A DNA stretch of 47,747 bases, taken from assembly GCA_946411475.1 (NCBI GenBank), contig CAMKED010000006.1:1-47747 (forward strand), given 5' to 3'. The position numbers and the translations under genes were made by a program. This document shows, one piece after another, positions 16,532 to 23,237 of this stretch (positions are counted from its first letter, which is position 1; every line of letters begins with the position of its first letter). Below the pieces are notes generated by a model. The model saw only the letters and a program-made list of their open reading frames with translations. It was not told where the DNA came from and searched no databases. Source of the DNA: an uncultured Clostridia bacterium. Its GTDB lineage: Bacteria; Bacillota; Clostridia; Oscillospirales; Oscillospiraceae.

Positions 16532-17362
16532 CTAAATCGCAACAGGTATCTTCTCTTCAAAGGGATGATACTGATAGTTTTCAACCGTGAAGCTGTTTTT
16601 GGTAAAGGCGTAGAAATTCGTGATTGCAGGGTCGAGCGTGACCTTGGGGGCGGGCAGCGGTTCCTGCGCGATCATCTTCTCCACCATGGGAATATGGCGG
16701 TCATAGATGTGGCAGTCGGCAATCACATGGACCAGCTCGCCGGGGATCAGACCGGAGACCTGCGCAAACATGCAGACCAGAGCGGCATACTGGACCACGT
16801 TCCAGTTGTTGGCGGCCAGCATATCCTGAGAGCGCTGGTTCAAAATCGCGTTGAGACGATTGCCGCTCACATTGAAGGTCATGGAATAAGCGCAGGGATA
16901 GAGGGCCATTTCGCTTAAATCGGCATGGTTGTACAGATTGGTCAGGATCCGGCGGCTCTGGGGATTGTGCTTCAGATCGTAGAGCACGCGGTCCACCTGG
17001 TCGAACTCGCCCTCTGGATAGTGGTGCTTGATGCCGAGCTGATAGCCGTAGGCCTTGCCGATCGTGCCGTTTTCATCGGCCCAGGCGTCCCAGACGTGAG
17101 AGCTCAGCTCTGCGACGCGGTTGGATTTTTTCTGCCAGATCCACAGCAGTTCGTCGATGGCAGACTTATAATAGGTCCGGCGCAGGGTCATGAGCGGAAA
17201 TTCCTTTTGGAGATCATAGCGGTTGACGACGCCGAAGAGCTTGACGGTGTGCGCCGGCGTTCCGTCCTCCCAATGGGGCCGTACGGGCAGTTCGTCGTCC
17301 CGGACGCCTTCGCGCAGGATGCGTTTGCAGGTTTCGATGTAGACTTGATCGGCATAACTCAT
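16532..17362 (-). CDS. thyA: Thymidylate synthase (ThyA type)
   Basis: The ATG at 17362 overlaps the stop of the upstream gene (ATGA) and gives 276 residues. The enzyme methylates dUMP using methylene-tetrahydrofolate. Visible are the catalytic Cys in ALYPCAYSMTFNV, QRSQDM with the phosphate-binding Arg and Ser, the Asn in NNWNVVQYA, and HIY in DCHIYDRH. The widely conserved His after the catalytic Cys (PCH) is Ala here, so it belongs to a divergent ThyA branch. It is paired with dihydrofolate reductase. Confidence 0.94.
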   Translation of the reverse strand: MSYADQVYIETCKRILREGVRDDELPVRPHWEDGTPAHTVKLFGVVNRYDLQKEFPLMTLRRTYYKSAIDELLWIWQKKSNRVAELSSHVWDAWADENGTIGKAYGYQLGIKHHYPEGEFDQVDRVLYDLKHNPQSRRILTNLYNHADLSEMALYPCAYSMTFNVSGNRLNAILNQRSQDMLAANNWNVVQYAALVCMFAQVSGLIPGELVHVIADCHIYDRHIPMVEKMIAQEPLPAPKVTLDPAITNFYAFTKNSFTVENYQYHPFEEKIPVAI

Positions 17363-18933
17363 GGTTCTTCCTCCGTTTCTTGTTCTGTCCCGGTCATTTC
17401 GGCATAGGACACGCTGGCGTCGGCAAGGCTTCGACCGCCCGGGAGATGGAACACGCAATCCGCCGCCGGCTGCAGGCTGTCAATGATTCCGCGGTTTGCC
17501 ATCACGGCGTAGGACTTGAACAGCAAGGGGCAGAAATAGGCGTTCTCCATCACGCCGCGAAACAGCGTATTACAGTTTCCGGAGTTCTCCAGCGCATCCA
17601 GGGCAAGCTGTTCCATTTCAGAGCTGCGGATCCCGCCGTAGCAAAGGCTGCCGTCAGCGCGGAAAAACTCCGTCAGGTCAAAGTTTCCGGACAGGCGGAT
17701 CTCGCCAAGGAACGCGTCATAGCGTCCCCGTTCCAGGCGGCTTTTGTAGGTCTCCGTATCCACGGAATTGACCTCCATGGGGATTCCCGCCTTCGTCATG
17801 GTCTCCGCCAAACGGCGGGCCAGCTCAACGCGCGTCTGATCTGCCGAACAGACCAGAAGGACGCCCGCATCCTCCTCCGATCGCACAGCCGTCGTTCGGA
17901 GGACCTTTGCGACCGCCTCCTCGTCATAGGAGTAACTCACGGCAAGTTCCTGGTCGTAGAGCGGGCTGTCCGGCGAACACGGAAGATAGGCCGCTTTTCC
18001 GAATCCTTTATAGACCGTTTTGATCAGATTCTCGCGATCGATCATATGGGTCACAATCGAGCGCATCGACTGGCTGGAGAACAGATCGCCGTGCAGATTA
18101 AAGCCGAGATACACCATCGTGGTAGTCGGGCAATCCCACAGCTCATAGTCGCAGCGATAACCGACTGCGTTCGGCGCGTTGAGATCCGCGCAGACCAGGG
18201 AGGTATCCCCAAATTCAAAGCTGTCCCGGACCGCCGTTGGATTCTCGGCGGCAGTCAGGAGAATGATGTCATATTCCACCGGGGCGCGGTTGTCCTGCCA
18301 CCAGTTGCGGTTATGCCACAGGCTCAGGCCGTTTCTCCCCTCATAGAAAACGTAAGGCCCGGTGCCGATGGGGCGCGCATCCCCCTGCGTTCCGGCCTTG
18401 ACGATCGGCACGTCGAGCAGCAGCGGCAGATTCTCATACCCCTGTTCCAGGCTGATTTCCAGCGTTCGCTCGTCCCGGGCGATAAATTCCTGCACTTTGG
18501 AAAAGCGGGAACCGTAATAATCGGAATCCCTTGCAGCCTTTAACGACGCAACAACGTCCTTGGCCGTCAGCGGAGAACCGTCGGAGAACGTCACGCCCTC
18601 GCAGAGCGTGATCAAATACGTGGTTCCGGTTTCAGAGACCGCAAAGCGGTCACAGAGCACCGGCTCCGGCTGAAAGCTGTTGTTCAGAACGAACAGGCTC
18701 TCATAGACCAGGGAAAAAACGGGACGGTTCGTGATGCAGATGCAATCATAGGGGTTGAAACCGTACTCCGGCACGTACGTAAGGCCGAAGCCGTTGTGGC
18801 TCGGCGTGGGCTGTTCGGGATTTTGTTCACGGGTTTCCGTCTCGGCTGGCTCGGTCGTCTCCCGCGCCGCAGGCGTGACGGTGCAGCCGGTTAGAAGCAC
18901 AAAAAGAAAAAGAAAGCAAAGCAAGCGTTTCAG
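17359..18933 (-). CDS. Family 5 extracellular solute-binding lipoprotein (oligopeptide type)
   Basis: About 524 residues: lipoprotein signal with lipobox LTGC, an acidic Thr/Glu linker, then an SBP_bac_5 (OppA/DppA-like) fold with GVTFSDGSPLTAKDVVASL, RPIGTGPYVF and MRSIVTHMIDRENLI. It captures peptides or similar ligands for an ABC importer. No permease or ATPase gene is nearby; it sits between pgeF and thyA. No ATG, GTG or TTG is well placed: an almost perfect Shine-Dalgarno lies 8 nt before a CTG at 18933, which is proposed as the start. A longer in-frame extension to 18999 has no RBS. Confidence 0.88.
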   Translation of the reverse strand: MKRLLCFLFLFVLLTGCTVTPAARETTEPAETETREQNPEQPTPSHNGFGLTYVPEYGFNPYDCICITNRPVFSLVYESLFVLNNSFQPEPVLCDRFAVSETGTTYLITLCEGVTFSDGSPLTAKDVVASLKAARDSDYYGSRFSKVQEFIARDERTLEISLEQGYENLPLLLDVPIVKAGTQGDARPIGTGPYVFYEGRNGLSLWHNRNWWQDNRAPVEYDIILLTAAENPTAVRDSFEFGDTSLVCADLNAPNAVGYRCDYELWDCPTTTMVYLGFNLHGDLFSSQSMRSIVTHMIDRENLIKTVYKGFGKAAYLPCSPDSPLYDQELAVSYSYDEEAVAKVLRTTAVRSEEDAGVLLVCSADQTRVELARRLAETMTKAGIPMEVNSVDTETYKSRLERGRYDAFLGEIRLSGNFDLTEFFRADGSLCYGGIRSSEMEQLALDALENSGNCNTLFRGVMENAYFCPLLFKSYAVMANRGIIDSLQPAADCVFHLPGGRSLADASVSYAEMTGTEQETEEEP

Positions 18934-18938
18934 CGAAA

Positions 18939-18950
18939 TCACCTCCCTTT
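18939..18950 (-). promoter_or_regulatory. Near-perfect Shine-Dalgarno deciding a CTG start
   Basis: AAAGGGAGGTGA on the minus strand pairs almost completely with the 16S anti-SD. The only initiator-like codon at normal spacing is CTG (18931-18933); the following residues K-R-L-L-C-F-L make a proper signal peptide. Confidence 0.7.
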
Positions 18951-18999
18951 CAATCGTTTGCAGGACGGCCAGACCCTTGGCCGCCGCCGATAACGGCAC

Positions 19000-19827
19000 T
19001 CAAAGAAGCATAATAATCGCCGCCTGCGAACCTCTTTCCTGCCCCGCAAAGCGGTGGGACCAGAAGCGATCCGGCTGACAGCGGGTGCAGTCGCAGGAGA
19101 CGTCGATCTGCTTGACCCCCGCGCGACGCAGCCAAAGGGCGTTGAGCTGTTTCAGATCGAGATCATACTTCCCGGAAGCATGTTGGGACAAGCATTGCTT
19201 GTCCGTTGACGAGCAACGTTCCCGAATGAACTGCGCCGCTTCCGATCCCAGAGCGGCCAGCATGGCCTCCGGGACCTCGGGGCCGGTTTCAAAACAGCAA
19301 GGGCCGATGCAGGGTCCGATGGCCGCCTGCAGGTCGGCAGGGTCGGTGCCGAATTCCCGTGTCATCAGCTCCACGCAGCGGGCGGCGATTCCCTTTGCCG
19401 TGCCGCGCCAGCCCGCGTGTACGGCGGCCACAGCGTGACAAACCGGATCGTGGAGCAGGATCGGCGTGCAGTCCGCGGCAAAGCAGACAAGCGCCACGCC
19501 GGGCTCATTCGTGCAGATGCCATCCCGCTCCGGCTCCACCTCGCGGAAGAGGCCGTCGCCGCGCTCCGCGGCGCCGACCCGGGCCACGATGTCGGTGTGG
19601 GTCTGGCGGGTAAAGACCGTCTGCTCCGGGGTAAAGCCCACGGCAGAACCCAGACGGCGGTAGTTTTCATAGACGTTATTCCAGTCGTCGCCCCGGTGCG
19701 TGCCGAGGTTCAGCGAGGCCAGGCAGCCGGTCGAAACGCCGCCGCGGCGGGTGGAAAAGCAGTGGACGACGCCGTTTGAGATCACGTCGCTTGTCAGATA
19801 TTCGGGAGATATGTGCGTTTGAAACAT
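19000..19827 (-). CDS. pgeF: Purine nucleoside phosphorylase/laccase-domain protein (YfiH family)
   Basis: The 275-residue protein has the DUF152/YfiH zinc-site residues: His in RQTHTD, Cys in FAADCTPILL and His in HAGWRGTAKGI, plus the AIGPCIGPCCFE segment. The family was annotated as polyphenol oxidase; members hydrolyse or phosphorolyse purine nucleosides, and E. coli PgeF edits peptidoglycan precursors that wrongly contain Ser. Full length. It is first in the minus operon and 66 nt before the solute-binding protein start. Confidence 0.93.
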   Translation of the reverse strand: MFQTHISPEYLTSDVISNGVVHCFSTRRGGVSTGCLASLNLGTHRGDDWNNVYENYRRLGSAVGFTPEQTVFTRQTHTDIVARVGAAERGDGLFREVEPERDGICTNEPGVALVCFAADCTPILLHDPVCHAVAAVHAGWRGTAKGIAARCVELMTREFGTDPADLQAAIGPCIGPCCFETGPEVPEAMLAALGSEAAQFIRERCSSTDKQCLSQHASGKYDLDLKQLNALWLRRAGVKQIDVSCDCTRCQPDRFWSHRFAGQERGSQAAIIMLL

Positions 19828-19843
19828 GATGGTCCCTCAAAAG

Positions 19844-19938
19844 CTAAGAAGTAAGCGGTATTCGTTAAGAGTTAAGGAAGAAAAGGGCAAGATACGGTTC
19901 AACTCTCAATTCTGAATTCTTTCCTCTTACCTATTACC
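19844..19938. repeat. Period-7 repeat tract, forward then reversed
   Basis: Heptamers CTAAGAA, GTAAGCG, GTATTCG, TTAAGAG, TTAAGGA (19844-19878) are followed after a break by the opposite-strand type CAACTCT, CAATTCT, GAATTCT, TTCCTCT, TACCTAT (19900-19934). The unit length is kept exactly. The acetyltransferase stop TAA (19927-19929, minus) lies in it. Confidence 0.75.
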
Positions 19939-20565
19939 TTGTATTATCTTGTCAAGTTCTTGATAGAATGCCGCAATATTGATGCCGTCCACCAGCGAGT
20001 GGTGCGCCGAAAGCGTCACGGGCATCATCAGGCGACCGCGCCAGTCGGCCTGGTATTTTCCCCAGGCAATCGACGGGTTGCTGGCCTCCGGGCCGGGGTT
20101 GGGCTGGGCAAAGTCACGGTAGTGCAGCCAGGGAACGGAAGTAATAAAGAACAGGCCCTCCACGTCGTCCTCTTCCTCGATGGACGCCCCTGCCCTGGCC
20201 CGCTCCCGCTGGGCCTGAGCGTAGGCCATATAGTCTGCCCAAGTCTGCACCGGGTCGTGGCGCAGGGTGCAGTAGCAGTAGCTCCCGTTTTCCAGCAGCT
20301 CGATGTGGGAACTGTCGCAGGCGTCGTATTCCACCACCGTTTCGCCCCGGATGCGCCGCCGCAGCTCCGGCACGGCGTTGGCCGCTTCCACCGCGACGCG
20401 GATCATGGCCAGATAGAACGGCCAGCCTTCCTGTTTGCACTTCTGCACAAGTTCCGTCACGTCCACGTCTACCGTCAGCCCGACGTGGGGATCAGGCATG
20501 TGCCGAAAGTGCTCAAAATGCGCTTTGCGGGGAGAATTGGAAAGGTCGAGTTCACGGCAGAACAT
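19927..20565 (-). CDS. Chloramphenicol acetyltransferase-like CoA-dependent acyltransferase
   Basis: The ATG at 20565 has GGAGG 5 nt upstream; the product is 212 residues, close to the usual 215-220 of type A CAT. The fold is recognisable from DPHVGLTVDVDVTELVQKC, WPFYLAMIRVAVEAAN and the catalytic motif HHSLVDGINIAAF near residue 190. Many chromosomal CAT-like proteins of gut Clostridia do not confer resistance, so the acyl acceptor is left open. It stands between two heptamer-repeat tracts and its stop codon lies in one of them. Confidence 0.85.
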   Translation of the reverse strand: MFCRELDLSNSPRKAHFEHFRHMPDPHVGLTVDVDVTELVQKCKQEGWPFYLAMIRVAVEAANAVPELRRRIRGETVVEYDACDSSHIELLENGSYCYCTLRHDPVQTWADYMAYAQAQRERARAGASIEEEDDVEGLFFITSVPWLHYRDFAQPNPGPEASNPSIAWGKYQADWRGRLMMPVTLSAHHSLVDGINIAAFYQELDKIIQGNR

Positions 20566-20585
20566 AGATACCTCCGAGGATTGAG

Positions 20586-20620
20586 AAATGCAAAATGCAG
20601 AGGGCAAAATGCAAAATTAG
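20586..20620. repeat. Period-7 repeat tract, AAATGCA class
   Basis: AAATGCA, AAATGCA, GAGGGCA, AAATGCA, AAATTAG run without gap. Just beyond it, GTAGGGGCGGTCA (20633-20645) contains the stop codon of the small membrane gene (TGA on minus). Confidence 0.8.
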
Positions 20621-20642
20621 GGATCCAGGTTCGTAGGGGCGG

Positions 20643-20897
20643 TCAAGTCAGAATTGGTTGGCTCGGGTTCTCGTACAGCCCGAGGAATAGGCAAATAATG
20701 CAAATCGTGAAGAAAATCGCAAGGATCAAGCTGACCGTGCGCAAAACGCGGCGGCGTTTCCGCTGCGTTTCCGTAAATGAATGCTTCAAGCGGTGCTGCG
20801 TGACCGCAAAAACGATCCAGGCTACGGGCGAGATCAAAAGACCTGCAAATCCAAATCCGCCGAGAATGACAAAAACATCGTAAGAGAAGGAACTCAT
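20643..20897 (-). CDS. Small two-helix membrane protein, paralogue of 22573-22836
   Basis: The ATG at 20897 with AGGG 8 nt upstream gives 84 residues. Two hydrophobic helices (about 10-32 and 54-76) are separated by a basic loop with ETQRKRRR. It shares a clear pattern with the gene at 22573-22836: GGxGxAGLLIxPVAWIVFA-like first helix, a loop ETxRKRxR, then R..SL..AI.FT. The two flank a MutS-family gene, so duplication around that gene is inferred. Function unknown. Confidence 0.75.
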   Translation of the reverse strand: MSSFSYDVFVILGGFGFAGLLISPVAWIVFAVTQHRLKHSFTETQRKRRRVLRTVSLILAIFFTICIICLFLGLYENPSQPILT

Positions 20898-20907
20898 AAT
20901 TATCGCC

Positions 20908-20942
20908 CTTTGCATTATGCATTCTGCGTTTTCTTATTGCAT
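20908..20942. repeat. Period-7 repeat tract, TGCATTA class
   Basis: CTTTGCA, TTATGCA, TTCTGCG, TTTTCTT, ATTGCAT in register, immediately upstream of the small membrane gene and partly overlapping its ribosome site (AAAGGGC). Confidence 0.75.
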
Positions 20943-20955
20943 TCGTCAGTCTTTT

Positions 20956-22545
20956 TCAAGCCCTCCACTCCCCTGTTTCCAGATAGCGGTTGGCTTTTTG
21001 GTGGGCGCGATCCACGATCTGTCGGTCAAAGCCGATAAGCTGCAGCAGATTGATCGCGTTGCGGGAGCTCGCTTTTCCGGGACGGATCACGTAATCGAAC
21101 AGCATTTCGTTTTCCCCCACCTGTTCTTCAAAATGGTAGAGATCAAAGCTGTCCTGCAGGAGCTCGCACAATTCAATATCATGGGTGGCGGCCAGGCAAA
21201 GCAGGCCGTCGTCCGCCATGGCCCGCAGCACCTCGCTGGAGGCCGCGATGCGTTCCACGGTATTCGTTCCCCGCAGCACCTCGTCGACGACGCAGAGGAT
21301 AGGCGAAGCCTCCTCGGCTGCGTCCAGAATACGCTTGAGGGATTTCGTTTCCACAATGTAGTAGCTCTCCCCTGCCAGCAGATCGTCGCGCAGGGCCATG
21401 GAAGTATAAATGCGGAATGCCGTGGCCTCATAGCGCTCCGCCAGGACGGTACAAATGCTCTGCGCCATCAGCGCGGATATGGCCACAGTTTTCAGATAGG
21501 TGGATTTTCCGGAGGCATTGGAGCCGGTAATCAAGATCGGGCGCTCCGTCACGCAGTCGTTTGCCACCGGATCGTCCAGCAGCGGGTGAAGCAAGGCCAC
21601 CCCGTCCACAAAGCTCCCCTTCTCCCGGGTAAAGTGCAAGGTCGGCTCCACATAGGATTCAAGGCTGGCCCGGTAGGAGGCAATGGAGATGGCCGCGTCC
21701 AGGCGGCCCAGGTATTCGTGGATCGTGAACACGTCGTCGTGGCAGCGACCCAGCTTGTTTTTCAGAAATTCATAGGTAATCAGATCCAGCAGCGTCGCCG
21801 TCAAAATCGCGTCCTCCAGGCCGCCGCTGTCCATGCCGGTGGAGACGCCGCCCGTGCGGATCACCGCCTGCAGACGGTCCAGGCTCTCATAGGCCGGCTG
21901 CATTTGAGCGTCCAGTGCCGGGTCGCGGAGCTTACGCAGCCGCCGCACGGCGAAGATCATGCTGACCACGTAGTTCACCGTGTCGTAGTCCCGCTGGGAG
22001 CGGCGCTTTCCAAACTCATGGATATAGCAGTTGAGCAGCAGGGAACCAAAAAGCGGATAAAAGCGTTCTACCCCGCTCCCGATCGCCGCATAGATGCCTG
22101 TGCCGATCAACGCCAACACAAACAAAAGATAGACCAGAAGCAAGCCGATCCCGTGCCGGGCAGGGGAAAAGGCCCGACACAGATCCGCCCGTCTGGAACA
22201 GCCCAGCCGGGCCAGAATACATTCCACCTTCAGGCGGCGCTCCGAGTCGGCCTGGGCGTAGTCGATCAGTCGCTTTCGTTCTGCATAACCCTTCGCGTCA
22301 ACTGCAGGGCTGCGCAGCATATAATACAGATACTGTTCCCCGGAGGTACAACGTTTGGGATTGATCCGTTTGAACACCCGGTCCAGATCAAGGTCGTGCC
22401 AGGTAATCTCGTCGATCAGGAACTCATCCAGCTCGTTGTCTCTGCGGTAATCATAGTATGCGCGGATATACTTCATATCCCCGTCAAAATACATCGGATC
22501 GGGAACCTTGCCGAATGCAGCACGCAGCCTTTTTTTCAAACTCAT
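20956..22545 (-). CDS. MutS-family ATPase with membrane segments
   Basis: The ATG at 22545 follows GGAGGG and gives 529 residues. The C-terminal half is the MutS ATPase: Walker A GSNASGKSTY, a Q-loop region, Walker B VVDEVLRGTN and the switch ATHDIELCELL. The N-terminal half lacks the mismatch-binding domain (no FxE motif) and contains two hydrophobic stretches (about 135-155 and 163-180). Such truncated, membrane-linked MutS homologues are common in Firmicutes and Bacteroidetes and are not known to act in mismatch repair. It lies between two paralogous small membrane proteins, which suggests a membrane complex; this is inference. Confidence 0.88.
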   Translation of the reverse strand: MSLKKRLRAAFGKVPDPMYFDGDMKYIRAYYDYRRDNELDEFLIDEITWHDLDLDRVFKRINPKRCTSGEQYLYYMLRSPAVDAKGYAERKRLIDYAQADSERRLKVECILARLGCSRRADLCRAFSPARHGIGLLLVYLLFVLALIGTGIYAAIGSGVERFYPLFGSLLLNCYIHEFGKRRSQRDYDTVNYVVSMIFAVRRLRKLRDPALDAQMQPAYESLDRLQAVIRTGGVSTGMDSGGLEDAILTATLLDLITYEFLKNKLGRCHDDVFTIHEYLGRLDAAISIASYRASLESYVEPTLHFTREKGSFVDGVALLHPLLDDPVANDCVTERPILITGSNASGKSTYLKTVAISALMAQSICTVLAERYEATAFRIYTSMALRDDLLAGESYYIVETKSLKRILDAAEEASPILCVVDEVLRGTNTVERIAASSEVLRAMADDGLLCLAATHDIELCELLQDSFDLYHFEEQVGENEMLFDYVIRPGKASSRNAINLLQLIGFDRQIVDRAHQKANRYLETGEWRA

Positions 22546-22572
22546 GGAGCCCTCCAAAACAGGAAAAATGTT

Positions 22573-22836
22573 TCACGCACGCCATGCGTCCCACGAAATA
22601 GAAAAGAGGGCATAAAATATCGCCAGCAGGGTGAAGACGATTGCAACCGCCAGGCTGATTTTCCGGGCCAGGCGCCAGCGTTTCCGGGTTGTTTCCGACG
22701 AAGCCTTTTTCCCCAGGCAAAACGAAAGCGCAAAAACGATCCACGCAACGGGCGCGATCACGATCCCGCCAAGCCCCGCGTAAAGGGTCAATCCAAGCAG
22801 TATATCCTGAAAATTGTAAAATCCGGAAGAAACCAT
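22573..22836 (-). CDS. Small two-helix membrane protein, paralogue of 20643-20897
   Basis: An 87-residue protein with two hydrophobic helices (about 12-36 and 58-80) joined by a basic loop (ETTRKRWR). The first helix carries GLGGIVIAPVAWIVFA, closely matching the paralogue beyond the MutS-like gene. The stop is 27 nt before the MutS start, so the genes are probably co-transcribed. The upstream side is odd: a 157-bp palindromic element lies 12 nt before the ATG, leaving only a weak ribosome site (GAGATG) and separating the gene from any earlier promoter. Confidence 0.72.
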   Translation of the reverse strand: MVSSGFYNFQDILLGLTLYAGLGGIVIAPVAWIVFALSFCLGKKASSETTRKRWRLARKISLAVAIVFTLLAIFYALFSISWDAWRA

Positions 22837-22845
22837 TTAATCATC

Positions 22846-23008
22846 TCATACTGAACTCCCATAAAAAGATTGAAAAATGTTCTGAGCAGGAATTGCGCCA
22901 GACGAGGCGGAGGACGCAGGCGGGCTTGACGCCCGGCAAGGACGACAACGAAGTATGACACAATTCCTGCCGGAACAGGTTAAAGGTTTCTATGGGAGTT
23001 CAGTATCA
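22846..23008. repeat. 157-bp palindromic element flanked by TCA, copy 1
   Basis: The core (22849-23005) has 15-bp perfect terminal inverted repeats (TACTGAACTCCCATA), imperfect arms about 50 nt long (both containing GCAGGAATTG on the strand read inwards) and a central CGGGC-TTGAC-GCCCG hairpin. TCA stands on both sides (22846-22848, 23006-23008). It is identical base for base to the copy at 38908-39070. It has no protein gene and is MITE-like. Confidence 0.9.
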
Positions 23009-23020
23009 AATCAAGTTGCA

Positions 23021-23170
23021 GGCTCAAACTTAAGTGACGGCCCAAATAAGCACGCCGAGGCGCAGCAGATTTGGCTGCCGGAACTTATGCAGAGCAGTGC
23101 GCCCCCTACAGACGGGTACAGACTGAAAGCAGACGGACAAGCAATGCTTGTCCCTACAGACGGGTACGGC
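23021..23170 (+). repeat. GGCGCACA-bounded dispersed repeat, copy B, with adjoining direct repeat
   Basis: The part to about 23112 matches copies A and C in TTTGGCTGCCGGAACTTATG and the CCCCCTACAG end. Next to it CTACAGACGGGTAC occurs twice (23105, 23155) around a perfect hairpin GGACAAGC-AAT-GCTTGTCC. Together with the 157-bp element and the heptamer tract this fills the 397-nt gap before secA's 3' end; no gene is seen there. Confidence 0.75.
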
Positions 23171-23188
23171 ATTGTTGTAACCTTTTCC

Positions 23189-23237
23189 CTCTTACCTCTT
23201 ACTTCTTACCTGTCACCAGTCACCTGTCAATTGTCAA
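23189..23237 (-). repeat. Seven exact period-7 units ending secA
   Basis: On the plus strand: CTCTTAC, CTCTTAC, TTCTTAC, CTGTCAC, CAGTCAC, CTGTCAA, TTGTCAA, without gaps. Read on the minus strand every unit holds TAA or TGA, and a period of 7 shifts the frame each time, so all three frames are closed. The secA stop TGA (23234-23236) is in the first unit read. Confidence 0.9.

Noticed and set aside
19844-19938. Coding sequence through heptamer tracts (Leu/Pro/Thr/Ser-rich peptides such as SYFLPLTS)
   Set aside because: Period-7 repeats read in any frame give such peptides, and units carry stop codons on the other strand.
19927-20565. Chloramphenicol resistance gene
   Set aside because: The catalytic motif is present, but context is chromosomal with no mobile element and such homologues often lack resistance activity; only a family-level call is justified.
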